Assembly (NCBI GenBank): GCA_009691855.1
Contig: SIAI01000011.1
Coordinates: forward strand, 1 to 64,000
Length of the DNA stretch: 64,000 nt
Direction of reading: 5' to 3'
From: Planctomycetota bacterium
Lineage (GTDB): Bacteria > Planctomycetota > UBA1135 > GCA-002686595
Shown here piece by piece: positions 35,945 to 44,820 of the stretch (position 1 is its first letter; each line of letters starts with the position of its first letter). The translations under genes and the position numbers were made by a program. Below the pieces are notes generated by a model. It did no database searches, was not told where the DNA came from, and saw only the letters and a list, made by a program, of their open reading frames with translations.

Positions 35945-37446
35945 GCACTCGCCCCCGTGGCCGCCAGCAGCAGCGCGTGCTCGTCCCACTGCGTCACCGG
36001 CCGCGCCGCGCCCAGCACGCCGCGCGTCATGACCGCGATGCGATCGGCCACGCCCAGGAGTTCCGGCAGGTAGCTCGACACGAGCAGCACGGCTTTGCCC
36101 TCGCGCCGCGCGAGCGTGTCGATCCAGCGGTAGATCTCGGCCTTGGCGCCGACGTCCACGCCCCGCGTGGGCTCGTCGAGCAGCAGCAGGTCGACCTCGG
36201 CCGCCAATAGACGCGCGAGCGCGACCTTCTGCTGGTTGCCGCCCGAGAGCGCGCCCACCGCTTGCCGTGCCGACGCGCAGCGCACACCCAGGCGCTCGAT
36301 CCACGGCGCGGCGCGACGCGCGAGCTCGCCTGGGTTCAGCACGCCGCGGCGCGCGACGCGCGCGAGCATCGGCAGGGCGAGGTTCTCGGCCACGCTGCGC
36401 GCGAGTGCCAGACCCTCGCCCTTGCGATCCTCGGACAGAAAACCGACGCCCGAGTGCCAGCGCGCGCGCGGCTGGCGCGGGCCCTCGAGCGCCAACATGC
36501 GCAACGCGCCCGTGCGCACGGGTGCGAGCCCGAACAGCGCGCGCAGGAGCTCGGTGCGCCCGGCCCCGATCAGGCCCGCGATCCCGAGCACCTCGCCACG
36601 CCGCAGTTCGAGCGAGGCGTCGAGCGGCAGGCGCGCGCCGGCGAGCCGCTCCAGACGCAGCACGACCTCGCCCGGGACGCTCGGCGAGCGCGGGTAGAGC
36701 TCCCCCACCTCGCGCCCGGCCATGCGCCGCACCAGCGAAGCCTGCGTCTCGCTCGCGAGCTCCCCGCTCGCCACGCTGACACCGTCGCGCAGCACGGTGA
36801 AGCGCGTGGCGAGCGCGAAGACCTCCTCGAGTACGTGCGAGATGTACAGCACGCTCACGCCGCGCGCGGCCAGGGCACGGATGCGCGTGAAGAGGTGCGC
36901 CACGTCGGCACGAGCGAGGCTCGAGGTGGGCTCGTCGAGGATCAGCAGCCGCGTCTCGAGCGCCAGCGCGCGCGCGATCTCGACCAGCTGGCGGTCGGCC
37001 AGTGGCAGCTCGCCCACGCGGCGCGCTGGGTCGAGCTCGGCGCGTCCGACCTGCGCCAGCGCCGCGCGCGCGCGCGCATGCAGGGCCGGGCGATCGAGCA
37101 GCACGCCACGGCGCGGCTCGTTGCCGAGGCACACGTTCTCGGCCACGCTGAGGTGCGGCGCGAGCGCCAGCTCCTGGTGGATCAGGACCACGCCCGCGGC
37201 GCGCGCGTCGTGCGGCGTGCGCGGCGCGTAGGGCCGGCCGTCGAGCGCCATCGTTCCCGCGTCGCTGGCCAGCGCGCCGGCCAGGATGCGCATCAGCGTC
37301 GACTTGCCGGCGCCGTTCTCGCCTAGCACGGCGTGCACCTCGCCCGGCGCGACCTCCAGCGCCACGTCGCCCAGCGCGCGCGTCTCGCCGAAGCGCTTCG
37401 CGACCGCGCGCAGCGCGAGGCGCGGCGCCGCTCCAGCGGCGCTCAT
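35941..37446 (-). CDS. Sugar ABC transporter ATP-binding protein, duplicated (RbsA type)
   Basis: 501 residues with two tandem ATPase domains, as in RbsA/MglA/AraG. The first domain has Walker A GENGAGKST (42-50), signature LPLADRQLVEIARAL and Walker B LLILDEPTSSL. The second has the degenerate Walker A GLIGAGRTELL typical of this family, signature LSGGNQQKVALAR and Walker B LLLLDEPTRGVDVG. Start ATG 37446 overlaps the binding-protein stop (ATGA). It drives uptake with the permease downstream. Confidence 0.95.
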   Translation of the reverse strand: MSAAGAAPRLALRAVAKRFGETRALGDVALEVAPGEVHAVLGENGAGKSTLMRILAGALASDAGTMALDGRPYAPRTPHDARAAGVVLIHQELALAPHLSVAENVCLGNEPRRGVLLDRPALHARARAALAQVGRAELDPARRVGELPLADRQLVEIARALALETRLLILDEPTSSLARADVAHLFTRIRALAARGVSVLYISHVLEEVFALATRFTVLRDGVSVASGELASETQASLVRRMAGREVGELYPRSPSVPGEVVLRLERLAGARLPLDASLELRRGEVLGIAGLIGAGRTELLRALFGLAPVRTGALRMLALEGPRQPRARWHSGVGFLSEDRKGEGLALARSVAENLALPMLARVARRGVLNPGELARRAAPWIERLGVRCASARQAVGALSGGNQQKVALARLLAAEVDLLLLDEPTRGVDVGAKAEIYRWIDTLARREGKAVLLVSSYLPELLGVADRIAVMTRGVLGAARPVTQWDEHALLLAATGASA

Positions 37447-38402
37447 TCGAGCAGCGCAGCCACGCTCGGGTCGCCCATGTTCTCGCGCGTGACCAGCACA
37501 GCGCCCGTGTCGATCGCGGGCGGCACGCGCTCGCCGCGCAGGGCCGCGGCCGCCGTGCTCACCGCCAGCTGGCCCATGCGTTTCGGGTCCTGCACCACCA
37601 GCGCGTCGATCTTGCCCGCCCGCAGGCCCGCGACCAGCGGCGGCGAGGCGTCGAAGCCGACGAACTTCAGCTTGCCGGCCAGGTCCATCTGCTCGAGCGC
37701 CAGCAGCATCCCGCTGCTGGCCGACTCGTTCGAGCAGAAGACCCCCTGCGCCTCGCGCAGCGCGTCGAGCAGGTTGAGCGCGCTGGTCTTGGCCTCGCCC
37801 AGGGTCGCGCCGGCGTAGCGGTTGTCCACCGTGACCTCGAGCCCGCCAGCCTTGGCCGCGGCCAGGAAGCCGGCCTCGCGCTCTTCGGTCGAAGCCGAGC
37901 CCACGTTGTAGCGCAGCAGCACGACCTTGCCTTTCCCGCCCAGGAGCTTGACCAGCTGCTCGCCGCCGAGCTTGCCTCCGGCGGTGTTGTTGGTGGCCAC
38001 GAAGCTGGCGAAGTCCGCGCCCGCCACGCCATCGAGGGCCGAATCGAAGATCACCACCGGGATCTTCTGCGCCTTGGCCTGGGCCACCACCGGGGCGAGG
38101 GCCGTGTGATCGAGCGGGGCCAGGCACAGCGCGTCGATGCCCGCGCCCAGGAACTGCTGCACCAGCGCGATCTGCTGCGCGCGGTCGTTCTCCTGCAGCG
38201 GGCCCTTGAAGAGCATCTCGACGTTGGCCTCGGCCGCGCCGACGCGCGCACCCTTCTCGACCGTCTGCCAGAAGATGTGCGTCGTGCCCTTGGGGATCAC
38301 GGCGATGCGCGGCTTGGCTCCCGGGGCCTTGCTGCTCTCCTGCGTGCAGGCGAGCGAGAGGAACGGCGCGAGACACAGCGCCAGGCGAGCGAACGGCTTC
38401 AT
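37443..38402 (-). CDS. Sugar-binding lipoprotein of the ribose-type ABC transporter
   Basis: 319 residues, periplasmic-binding protein of the RbsB family (Peripla_BP_4). Lipobox LSLAC places the lipidated Cys at about 19, so the protein is membrane-tethered. The type I binding fold is evident in IAVIPKGTTHIFWQTVEKGA, GIDALCLAPLD and FVGFDASPPLVAGLRAG. First gene of the binding protein-ATPase-permease operon. A -10-like TATTCT lies about 33 bases upstream and GGAG precedes the ATG. Given the locus, L-fucose or a related 6-deoxy sugar is the likely ligand (inference). Confidence 0.92.
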   Translation of the reverse strand: MKPFARLALCLAPFLSLACTQESSKAPGAKPRIAVIPKGTTHIFWQTVEKGARVGAAEANVEMLFKGPLQENDRAQQIALVQQFLGAGIDALCLAPLDHTALAPVVAQAKAQKIPVVIFDSALDGVAGADFASFVATNNTAGGKLGGEQLVKLLGGKGKVVLLRYNVGSASTEEREAGFLAAAKAGGLEVTVDNRYAGATLGEAKTSALNLLDALREAQGVFCSNESASSGMLLALEQMDLAGKLKFVGFDASPPLVAGLRAGKIDALVVQDPKRMGQLAVSTAAAALRGERVPPAIDTGAVLVTRENMGDPSVAALLE

Positions 38403-38484
38403 GCAGGGGGCTCTCCGCGAACGGACAAGGCAGAGAATAGCCCCTTGCGAGCGCTCGTGGCCAGCGGAGAGAATCGCGCGCCCC
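38403..38484. promoter_or_regulatory. Divergent promoter region of the transporter and lactonase operons
   Basis: 82 bases separate the two start codons. TATTCT on the minus strand (about 38434-38439) and GAGAAT on the plus strand (38469-38474, 10 bases before the GTG at 38485) are candidate -10 elements. Such compact divergence favours joint control by one regulator, but no regulator gene is recognised in the window. Confidence 0.35.
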
Positions 38485-39315
38485 GTGCGCCTCGACGCCC
38501 ATCAGCACTTCTGGCGCTACTCGGCCGCGGAGTATGGCTGGATCGGCGAGCGCATGGAGCGCATCCGGCGCGACTTCCTGCCGGCGGACCTGGAGCCCGA
38601 GTTGCGCCGCGCCGGGCTGGAGGGCTGCATCGCCGTGCAGGCGCGCTCCAGCCGCGCCGAGACGGAGTTCCTGCTCGATCTCGCGCGCGCGAACCCGTTC
38701 GTGAAGGGCGTGGTCGGCTGGACCGACCTGTGCGCGCCCGGGGTCGAGCGCGAACTCGCGCGCCTGACGCGCGAACCGCTCCTCAAGGGCCTGCGCCACG
38801 TCGTGCAGGACGAGCCCGACGAGGGCTTCCTGCTGCGCGCGGACTTCCGGCGCGGCGTGCGCGCGCTCGCGCGCCACGAACTCGTCTACGAGATCCTGGT
38901 GTACTCGCGCCACCTGCCCCTGGTCGGCGAGTTCGTCGCCCGCCACGCCGTGCCGCTGGTGCTCGACCACCTGGGCAAGCCGCGCATCGCCGAGCGCGAG
39001 CGCGCGAGCTGGGAGCAGCCCTTCCGTGCGCTGGGCGCCTTCCCCCATGTCGCCTGCAAGCTCTCCGGGCTCGTCACCGAGGCCACCTGGAACGAGTGGA
39101 CGCCCGACGACCTGCGCTTCTACCTCGACGTCGCGCTGGAGACTTTCGGCGAGGATCGGCTCCTGTTCGGCTCGGACTGGCCGGTGTGCCTGCTGGCCGC
39201 GCGCGACTACGGCCAGGTGTTCGCGCTGGTGGACGACTGGGCCGCTCGTCTGGGGACGAGCGCGCGTGCGAAGCTGTTCGGCCTCAACGCCGCGCGTATC
39301 TACTGCATCCCATGA
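38485..39315 (+). CDS. Amidohydrolase-family sugar lactonase (L-fuconolactonase type)
   Basis: 276 residues, amidohydrolase_2/COG3618 TIM barrel. The metal-ligand motif HQH (6-8, DAHQHFW) opens the protein; VLDHLGKP and LFGSDWPV give further active-site His and Asp. This subgroup includes L-fucono-1,5-lactonase and L-rhamnono-lactonase, which hydrolyse the lactone made by the sugar dehydrogenase. The adjacent extended SDR starts inside its stop codon (ATGA), and the sugar importer is divergent, which supports a sugar-lactone role. GTG start at 38485, with a short or absent leader. Confidence 0.85.
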   Translation: MRLDAHQHFWRYSAAEYGWIGERMERIRRDFLPADLEPELRRAGLEGCIAVQARSSRAETEFLLDLARANPFVKGVVGWTDLCAPGVERELARLTREPLLKGLRHVVQDEPDEGFLLRADFRRGVRALARHELVYEILVYSRHLPLVGEFVARHAVPLVLDHLGKPRIAERERASWEQPFRALGAFPHVACKLSGLVTEATWNEWTPDDLRFYLDVALETFGEDRLLFGSDWPVCLLAARDYGQVFALVDDWAARLGTSARAKLFGLNAARIYCIP

Positions 39316-40283
39316 AGCAAACCTACTTCGTCACCGGCGCACTGGGCTGCATCGGCGCCTGGGTCGTCAAGCAACTGCTCGAGCGCGGCGACGTGCCGGT
39401 CGTGTTCGACTTGGGCGGCGATCCGCGCCGCATCCGCGACCTGCTCGGCGAGGCCGGCCTGGCGAAGGTGCGCTTCGTGCAGGGCGACATCACCGAGCTC
39501 GAGAGCGTGAAGCGCGCCGTGCTCGAGGCCAAGCCCCACGCGCTCGTGCACCTCGCCGGGCTGCAAGTGCCCTTCTGCAAGGCCGATCCGGCGCTGGGCG
39601 CGCGCGTGAATGTGCTGGGCACGATCCACGTCTTCGAGGCCGCGCTCGCGGCGGGCCTCGCGCGCGTCGTGTACGCGAGCTCCGCCGCCGTGCTCGGCCC
39701 CTCGGAGGACGACGAGCACCCCGCCGACGAGCACGCGCCCTGCGAGCCGGTCACGCACTACGGTGTCTACAAGCGCGCCAACGAGGGCACGGCGCGCATC
39801 TACTGGCTCGACAAGAAACTCTCCAGCGTTGGGCTGCGCCCGCTCACCGTCTACGGCGTCGGCCGCGACCAGGGCCTGACCTCGGGCCCGACCAGCGCGA
39901 TGAAGGCCGCCGTGCTCGGCCGCCCGTTCCACATCGGCTTCAGCGGCCCCACCGACTTCCACTACGTGGCCGACACCGCCGCCGCGTTCCTGGCCTGTGC
40001 CGACCGCGGCCCGGCGGGCGCGCACGTCTTCAACCTGCACGGCGACACGCTCGACGTCGCCGAGTTCGTGCGCGCGATCGAGGCCGAGCTGCCCGCCGCG
40101 CGCGGCACGCTCACCCACGGCGGCCCGCGCATCCCGATCCCGCCGCGACTCGACGGCAGCGCCATCGACGAGGCCGTGCCCGGGCTCGTGCACACCAGCG
40201 TGGCGAGCGGCGTGCGCGAGACGCTCGCGCGCTTGCGCGTCCTGGCCGAGCGCGGCGCGCTAGACGCGCGGGATCTCGCCTGA
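39312..40283 (+). CDS. Extended SDR (NAD-dependent epimerase/dehydratase family), candidate L-fucose dehydrogenase
   Basis: 323 residues. Rossmann glycine motif GALGCIG (9-15), catalytic serines in ASSAAV (122-127) and YxxxK at Y150-K154 (HYGVYKRANEG). The overall fold is that of UDP-sugar epimerases. Uronate dehydrogenase, which oxidises a free sugar acid to its lactone, belongs to the same superfamily. Because this gene is translationally coupled to a lactonase, a lactone-forming sugar dehydrogenase is a better guess than a nucleotide-sugar epimerase. This is inference from context. Confidence 0.75.
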   Translation: MKQTYFVTGALGCIGAWVVKQLLERGDVPVVFDLGGDPRRIRDLLGEAGLAKVRFVQGDITELESVKRAVLEAKPHALVHLAGLQVPFCKADPALGARVNVLGTIHVFEAALAAGLARVVYASSAAVLGPSEDDEHPADEHAPCEPVTHYGVYKRANEGTARIYWLDKKLSSVGLRPLTVYGVGRDQGLTSGPTSAMKAAVLGRPFHIGFSGPTDFHYVADTAAAFLACADRGPAGAHVFNLHGDTLDVAEFVRAIEAELPAARGTLTHGGPRIPIPPRLDGSAIDEAVPGLVHTSVASGVRETLARLRVLAERGALDARDLA

Positions 40284-40295
40284 CGGAAACGTGGG

Positions 40296-40321
40296 TGCCC
40301 GCGCCACCCGGGACGCGGGCA
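40296..40321 (+). terminator. Hairpin after the SDR gene
   Basis: Perfect 8-bp stem TGCCCGCG / CGCGGGCA with a 10-base loop, 13 bases past the stop at 40283. No T-tract. Confidence 0.45.
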
Positions 40322-40328
40322 TCTCGCT

Positions 40329-40492
40329 AGTGTTCCTTCCCCGCAGTAGCGCCAACAAGGCGCCATGATGGATCGTCGCTGGCCAGGCGCGCCGCCGACG
40401 CGTATTCGCTGCAATACTAGGGAGGAGGCGCAACGCCGCCAGCGGCGATTCAGTGCGGCGGATTGTTGGCGCTACTTCGGGGCAGGGACACT
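40329..40492. repeat. 164-bp imperfect palindrome with 29-bp terminal inverted repeats
   Basis: Bases 40329-40357 match the reverse complement of 40464-40492 at 26 of 29 positions (AGTGTTCCTTCCCCGCAGTA..., ending CGCCAACA). Further inside, GATCGTCGCTGGC and the complement of GCCAGCGGCGATT also pair. It fills the gap between convergent genes. It could be a MITE/REP-type element or a large bidirectional terminator; no transposase gene is inside. Confidence 0.7.
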
Positions 40493-40499
40493 GGGCCGC

Positions 40500-41804
40500 T
40501 CAGCGCGCGCGGAGCTTGCCGATGTCGCGCACGAAGACGTCCCACACGCCGTTCGTGTCGCCAGGCACGAGGTTGCTCGCAACGCTGTAGAAGGCAACCG
40601 TGCGGCCGTCGGCCGAGAGCATGGGCTGACTGGAGGCGGCGTTGCCCAGCGTCCCGTCGGAGGCCTCGCTCATACGCAGCGTGATGCCGCTCACGCGGTC
40701 GTGCCAGAAGACGTCCTGGACGCCGTTGGTGTCGTTGCGCGGTGCGAGGTTCGTGGCGTAGCCCTTGAAGGCCACGTAGCGGCCGTCCGTGGACAGGAAC
40801 GAGCGCCAGCTGGTCTGATCTCCTTGTGCGCCGTGCGAATCCACGCTGACGCGCGCGGTGACGCCGCTGACGAGGTCGTGCACAAAGACGTCGGAAGCCT
40901 CGTTCGTGTCGCCGGGAACGAGGTTGGTCGACAGGCTCGAGAAGGCGACGGTGCGTCCGTCGCCGGAAATCGCGGGGTAGTCCCCGCCGCCCTGGTTGCC
41001 CTGCACGCCGTTCGAGGCGACGGTTGCGAGCACGGTCGTGCCAGCAAGGAGGTCACGCACGTAGACGTCCAGGAAGCCGTTGGCGTCTGCGCCCGAGAGC
41101 AGCGCTGACGTCTCGAAGCAGGCCTTGCTCCCGTCGTCGGAGAGCGTGACGGCGTGGGATCCGCGGTTGCCCTGGGCGCCAGCCGAGTCGACGCTGGCGC
41201 GCACCGTCGTCCCGAGCAGGAGATCGCGCACGAAGATATCCGACTGGTTGTTCGTGTCGCCCGGGATCAGGTTGGTCGCGATGCTCTCGAAGGCCACGAA
41301 GCGACCGTCGCCGGAGAGCACTTGGTTGATACTGTCTCGGTCCGCCTGGACACCGGCCGAGTCGACGCTGGCGCGCACCGTCGTCCCGAGCAGGAGGTCG
41401 CGCACGAAAACGTCGGCCACGCCGTTGGTGTCGCCCGGCACGAGGTTGCTCGCGCGGCTCCAGAAGGCCACGAGGCGGCCGTCGGCGGACAGCGTGGGGT
41501 ATTCGCTCTCGCCATTGCCCTGCAGGCCGCTCGAGTTCAGGCTGACGAGCGTGGTGATCCCGTACAAGCGATCGCGCACGAACACGTCGCCCTCACCGTT
41601 CGTGTCATGGGGCACGAGGTTGGGCGCGTCGCTCTGGAAGGCCACGAAGCGGCCGTTGGCCGAGAGAGCAGGCGAATAGCTGTCCGCGGTGCCCTGGACT
41701 CCGCCGCTGCCAACGCTGATGCGCGTCGTCATCTGCCCCGTCACGGGGCTGGCCAGGGCACACAGGAACACGAGGCGTGAGAGGGACGAAGGACGAAGAT
41801 TCAT
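40500..41804 (-). CDS. Exported PD40/TolB-like beta-propeller protein
   Basis: 434 residues with a signal peptide (cleavage near residue 24, ASPVTG). Six to seven propeller repeats of about 60-66 residues follow, each with SADGRFVAFxSxAxNLVPGD, TNGxxDVFVRDL and TTxRxSVDSxGxQGN elements. Such PD40 proteins are periplasmic or secreted, with no enzymatic function evident. AAGGAG lies 12 bases before ATG 41804; GTG 41816 is a weaker alternative. It interrupts the presumed fucose genes without an obvious pathway role. The 284 bases between this gene and the next rightward gene show no gene. Confidence 0.75.
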   Translation of the reverse strand: MNLRPSSLSRLVFLCALASPVTGQMTTRISVGSGGVQGTADSYSPALSANGRFVAFQSDAPNLVPHDTNGEGDVFVRDRLYGITTLVSLNSSGLQGNGESEYPTLSADGRLVAFWSRASNLVPGDTNGVADVFVRDLLLGTTVRASVDSAGVQADRDSINQVLSGDGRFVAFESIATNLIPGDTNNQSDIFVRDLLLGTTVRASVDSAGAQGNRGSHAVTLSDDGSKACFETSALLSGADANGFLDVYVRDLLAGTTVLATVASNGVQGNQGGGDYPAISGDGRTVAFSSLSTNLVPGDTNEASDVFVHDLVSGVTARVSVDSHGAQGDQTSWRSFLSTDGRYVAFKGYATNLAPRNDTNGVQDVFWHDRVSGITLRMSEASDGTLGNAASSQPMLSADGRTVAFYSVASNLVPGDTNGVWDVFVRDIGKLRAR

Positions 41805-42075
41805 GGGGAAATACACTCCTTGTGATGGGAGCTCGCGTGTGAGCGAGCAAAAGGATGTCTGAAAAACTCGTCTGCGCGTCGCGGCAAGGCGACCGCGAGA
41901 CGACCGGCTACGCGGCCTCCAGAGTAGGGCGCTTGGCCCACGGCGTTACCACTCCTTCTGCCCAAATTCCGCGGCAGGAAGGGGCGAGCGCCGCTGGCGC
42001 TTCCGGGCCGTAGCGCGCTTCACCATGCACGTCCGTTTCTCCGTCGCCGAATGCGCCACGCGCTGGTTGGAGCGC

Positions 42076-42081
42076 TAAGAT
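42076..42081 (+). promoter_or_regulatory. Candidate -10 (TAAGAT) of the uxaA-lut operon
   Basis: TAAGAT ends 7 bases before the ATG at 42089, implying a leaderless transcript for the six-gene operon 42089-48539. There is no Shine-Dalgarno and no clear -35. Confidence 0.35.
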
Positions 42082-42088
42082 CCGACGG

Positions 42089-43663
42089 ATGTCCACGCGC
42101 TCCGCAGCTCCCCGCCCGCTCGCCGAGTGTGCCGTCGTCGTCTCCTCCAGGGACAACGTGGCCGTGGTGAAGAGCGCGCTCGCGACCGGCGAGCGCGTCG
42201 CCCTCGACGGTGCGCACGAGCTCGAGATCCTAGGTTCCGTGACGCCTGGGCACCGTTTCGCGACGCGCGCGATCCCAGCCGGGACGTTCGTTCTGCAGTA
42301 CGGTCAGCCGATCGGGACTTCGACGGGCATTAGCGCAGGCGAGCCGATCAGCCACGCGAACATGTCGAACGAGGTGCCGGTGGTGCGCGAGCTGCCGGCG
42401 GGCCTGTCGAATCCGGCGCCGGACTACTTCGCGCCTGCGCAGCGCGCGCGCTTCCGTGGCTTCGTGCGCGCCGACGGGCGCGTGGGCACGCGCAACTTCG
42501 TGCTGATCGTGCCGACCAGCATGTGCGCCAGCCACGAGGCAGCGCAGATCGCGATGCTGGCCGAGCTCACGCTGTGGTCGCGCGCGAGGTTCCCCAACGT
42601 GGACGGCGTGGTGGCCCTGCCGCACAACAAGGGCTGCGGCTGCTCGGACGGCTCGAACCTCGAGGTCATGCTGCGCACGCTGGCGAACTACGCCGACCAT
42701 CCCAACGTGGGCGCGGTGCTGTTCATGGATCTGGGCTGCGAGAAGACGAACCTCACGCTGGTCGGGCGCTACCTGAAGGAGCGCGGCGGGCTCTCGACGC
42801 AGAAGCCGGTCGAGTGGCTCGGGATCCAGGACCTCGGCGGCACCGAGAACACGATCAAGAAAGGGCTCGAGATCATCGGCTCGATGCTGGGTGAGGCCGA
42901 CAAGACCGCGCGCAGCGAGGTCTCGGCCGAGCACCTCGTGCTGGGCGTCAAGTGCGGCGGCTCGGACGGCTTCAGCGGGCTCTCGGCCAATCCCGCCCTG
43001 GGCCACGCCTCCGACCTCGTGGTGCGCTCGGGCGGCACGGTGATGATCACCGAGGTCCCCGAGTTCTGCGGCGGCGAGCACCTCTTCGCGGCGCGCGCCA
43101 AGGACGCGGCCACGGGCAAGCGCGTGTTCGAGTACGTGGACTGGTACAAGGAGTACGCGAAGAAGTTCGGCACGGTGCTGGGCGACAACCCGAGTCCGGG
43201 CAATGTCGCTGGAGGGCTGCTGAACATCACGATCAAGTCCCTCGGAGCCATGGCCAAGGCCGGCACCACGCGCGTCGAGGGCTGCACCGAGTACGCCATG
43301 CCGCCGACCTCGCGCGGGCTGCACCTGATGCAGGGCCCGGGCTACGACCAGGAGTCCACGCCGGGCCTCGTCGGCGCGGGCGCCAACGTGATCGTCTTCA
43401 CCACCGGGCGCGGCACGACGATCGGCAACGCCATCGCGCCGGTGATCAAGCTCGCCTCGAACACGCCCATCTTCGAGCGCATGGGCCGCGACCTCGACCT
43501 AAACGCGGGCACGATCATCGACGGCACGGAGACGATCGAACAGGTCGGCCGGCGCGTGTTCGAGCGCATCCGCGCGGTGGCTGGTGGCGAGGTGCTGGCC
43601 CGGGCCGAGGAGACGAAGCACCGCGAGTTCCAGTTCTGGGCGGAGCAATCGGTCTCGCTGTAG
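42089..43663 (+). CDS. UxaA-family sugar-acid dehydratase (altronate/fuconate type)
   Basis: 524 residues. An N-terminal SAF domain (about 15-95) precedes the UxaA/GarD-type dehydratase domain (about 120-520), with FRADGRVGTRNFVLIVPTS, LPHNKGCGCSDGSN, VLGVKCGGSDGFSG and the C-terminal TTGRGTTIGNAIAPVIK characteristic of altronate and galactarate dehydratases. The family removes water from a sugar acid to give a 2-keto-3-deoxy acid, using an iron centre. No uronate isomerase or tagaturonate reductase genes are nearby; with a lactonase, fucosidase and LutABC around it, L-fuconate is the likelier substrate. First gene of an operon of six. Confidence 0.85.
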   Translation: MSTRSAAPRPLAECAVVVSSRDNVAVVKSALATGERVALDGAHELEILGSVTPGHRFATRAIPAGTFVLQYGQPIGTSTGISAGEPISHANMSNEVPVVRELPAGLSNPAPDYFAPAQRARFRGFVRADGRVGTRNFVLIVPTSMCASHEAAQIAMLAELTLWSRARFPNVDGVVALPHNKGCGCSDGSNLEVMLRTLANYADHPNVGAVLFMDLGCEKTNLTLVGRYLKERGGLSTQKPVEWLGIQDLGGTENTIKKGLEIIGSMLGEADKTARSEVSAEHLVLGVKCGGSDGFSGLSANPALGHASDLVVRSGGTVMITEVPEFCGGEHLFAARAKDAATGKRVFEYVDWYKEYAKKFGTVLGDNPSPGNVAGGLLNITIKSLGAMAKAGTTRVEGCTEYAMPPTSRGLHLMQGPGYDQESTPGLVGAGANVIVFTTGRGTTIGNAIAPVIKLASNTPIFERMGRDLDLNAGTIIDGTETIEQVGRRVFERIRAVAGGEVLARAEETKHREFQFWAEQSVSL

Positions 43664-43680
43664 GTGCCAGCCAACGAACC

Positions 43681-44820
43681 ATGCGCGCCGCCGCCCTCGT
43701 CGCTCCGCGACGCATCGCGCTCATCGAGCTCCCGCGCCCCCTGCTCGGGCCCCACGACGTGCGCGTCGCCCCGGCCGCGGTCGGCGTGTGCGGCACGGAC
43801 CTGCACATATGGAGCGGTGAGTCGAACTTCAACCTCGACCAGCGCGGCGCGCCGATCCCGCTCGAGCGCGCACCGCAGGTGCTGGGCCACGAGATCACGG
43901 GCACGGTGCTCGAGGTCGGCGGCGCCGTGCGCGACCTCGTCGCCGGCGAGCGCGTGGTCGTCGACCAGGGCCGCAACTGCCGCAGCGAGCGCCGCGAGCC
44001 GGCCTGCGAGTATTGCGCGAGCGGAAACTCGCACCAGTGCGAGTTCTACATGGAACACGGCATCACCGGCCTCCCCGGCGGTTTCGCCGAGGAGCTGGTC
44101 GTGCCGGCGGTGAACGCCGTGCGCATCGAATCGGCACTGTCCTTCCCGGTCGCGGCGATGACCGAGCCGCTCGCGTGCGTCCTCCACAGCGCCGACTTCG
44201 GCCAGCGCGCGCGCACGCGCTACGCCGTGAACGCCGCCGAACCGGCCGAGCGCGTGCGCACGGCCGTGGTGCTCGGCGCCGGGCCGGCGGGGCTCCTCTT
44301 CGTACAGGTGCTGCGCCACGTACTGCGCTTCGACGGGGCGCTGCTCGTCGCCGATCCGAGCGCGGAGAAGCGCGCGCTCGCGCAGGACCTGGGGGCCGAG
44401 GTGTTCGCGCCTGCGGAGCTGCTCGACGCCGTGCTCGCGCGCACGCACGGCCGGCGCGCGGAGCTCCTGGTGGAGGCGAGCGGCGCGGGCGCCGCCTTCG
44501 CAGCGATCCCCGCGCTGATCCGCAAGCAGGCGACGGTGCTGCTCTACGGCATCGGCCACGGCGGCGCCTCGCTCGAGCTCCTGAACCCGGTGCAGTGGCG
44601 CGAGGCCGTGCTGGTCACCTCGGTCGGCGCCTCGGGCGGCTTCGACGCCGACGGGCGGCCGAGCGTGTACCGCCGCGCGCTGGAGCTGCTCGAGCGCCGC
44701 ACGGTCGTCGTCGACGCGCTGCTCACGCACACCTACCGCGGCCTCGCCGCAGTCGCGCAGGCCTTCGGGTCCGACCCCGCGCAACCCGAGTACGTGAAGG
44801 GCGCGGTGGTGCTCTCGTGA
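43681..44820 (+). CDS. Zinc-dependent dehydrogenase, candidate 2-keto-3-deoxy-L-fuconate dehydrogenase
   Basis: 379 residues, MDR family. Catalytic-site residues GVCGTDLH and GHEITGTV. The structural zinc lobe has cysteines in NCRSERREPACEYCASGNSHQC, with more residues between the first two than usual. Nucleotide-binding motif LGAGPAGLLFVQV. It follows the dehydratase by 17 bases and overlaps lutA (GTGA), so it most likely oxidises the dehydratase product to the 2,4-diketo acid cleaved by the FAH-family enzyme at the operon end. That assignment rests on gene order. Confidence 0.82.
   Translation: MRAAALVAPRRIALIELPRPLLGPHDVRVAPAAVGVCGTDLHIWSGESNFNLDQRGAPIPLERAPQVLGHEITGTVLEVGGAVRDLVAGERVVVDQGRNCRSERREPACEYCASGNSHQCEFYMEHGITGLPGGFAEELVVPAVNAVRIESALSFPVAAMTEPLACVLHSADFGQRARTRYAVNAAEPAERVRTAVVLGAGPAGLLFVQVLRHVLRFDGALLVADPSAEKRALAQDLGAEVFAPAELLDAVLARTHGRRAELLVEASGAGAAFAAIPALIRKQATVLLYGIGHGGASLELLNPVQWREAVLVTSVGASGGFDADGRPSVYRRALELLERRTVVVDALLTHTYRGLAAVAQAFGSDPAQPEYVKGAVVLS

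Noticed and set aside
42089-43663. Hexuronate (altronate) degradation
   Set aside because: No uronate isomerase, tagaturonate reductase, KDG kinase or KDPG aldolase nearby; the neighbours fit a 6-deoxy sugar pathway better.
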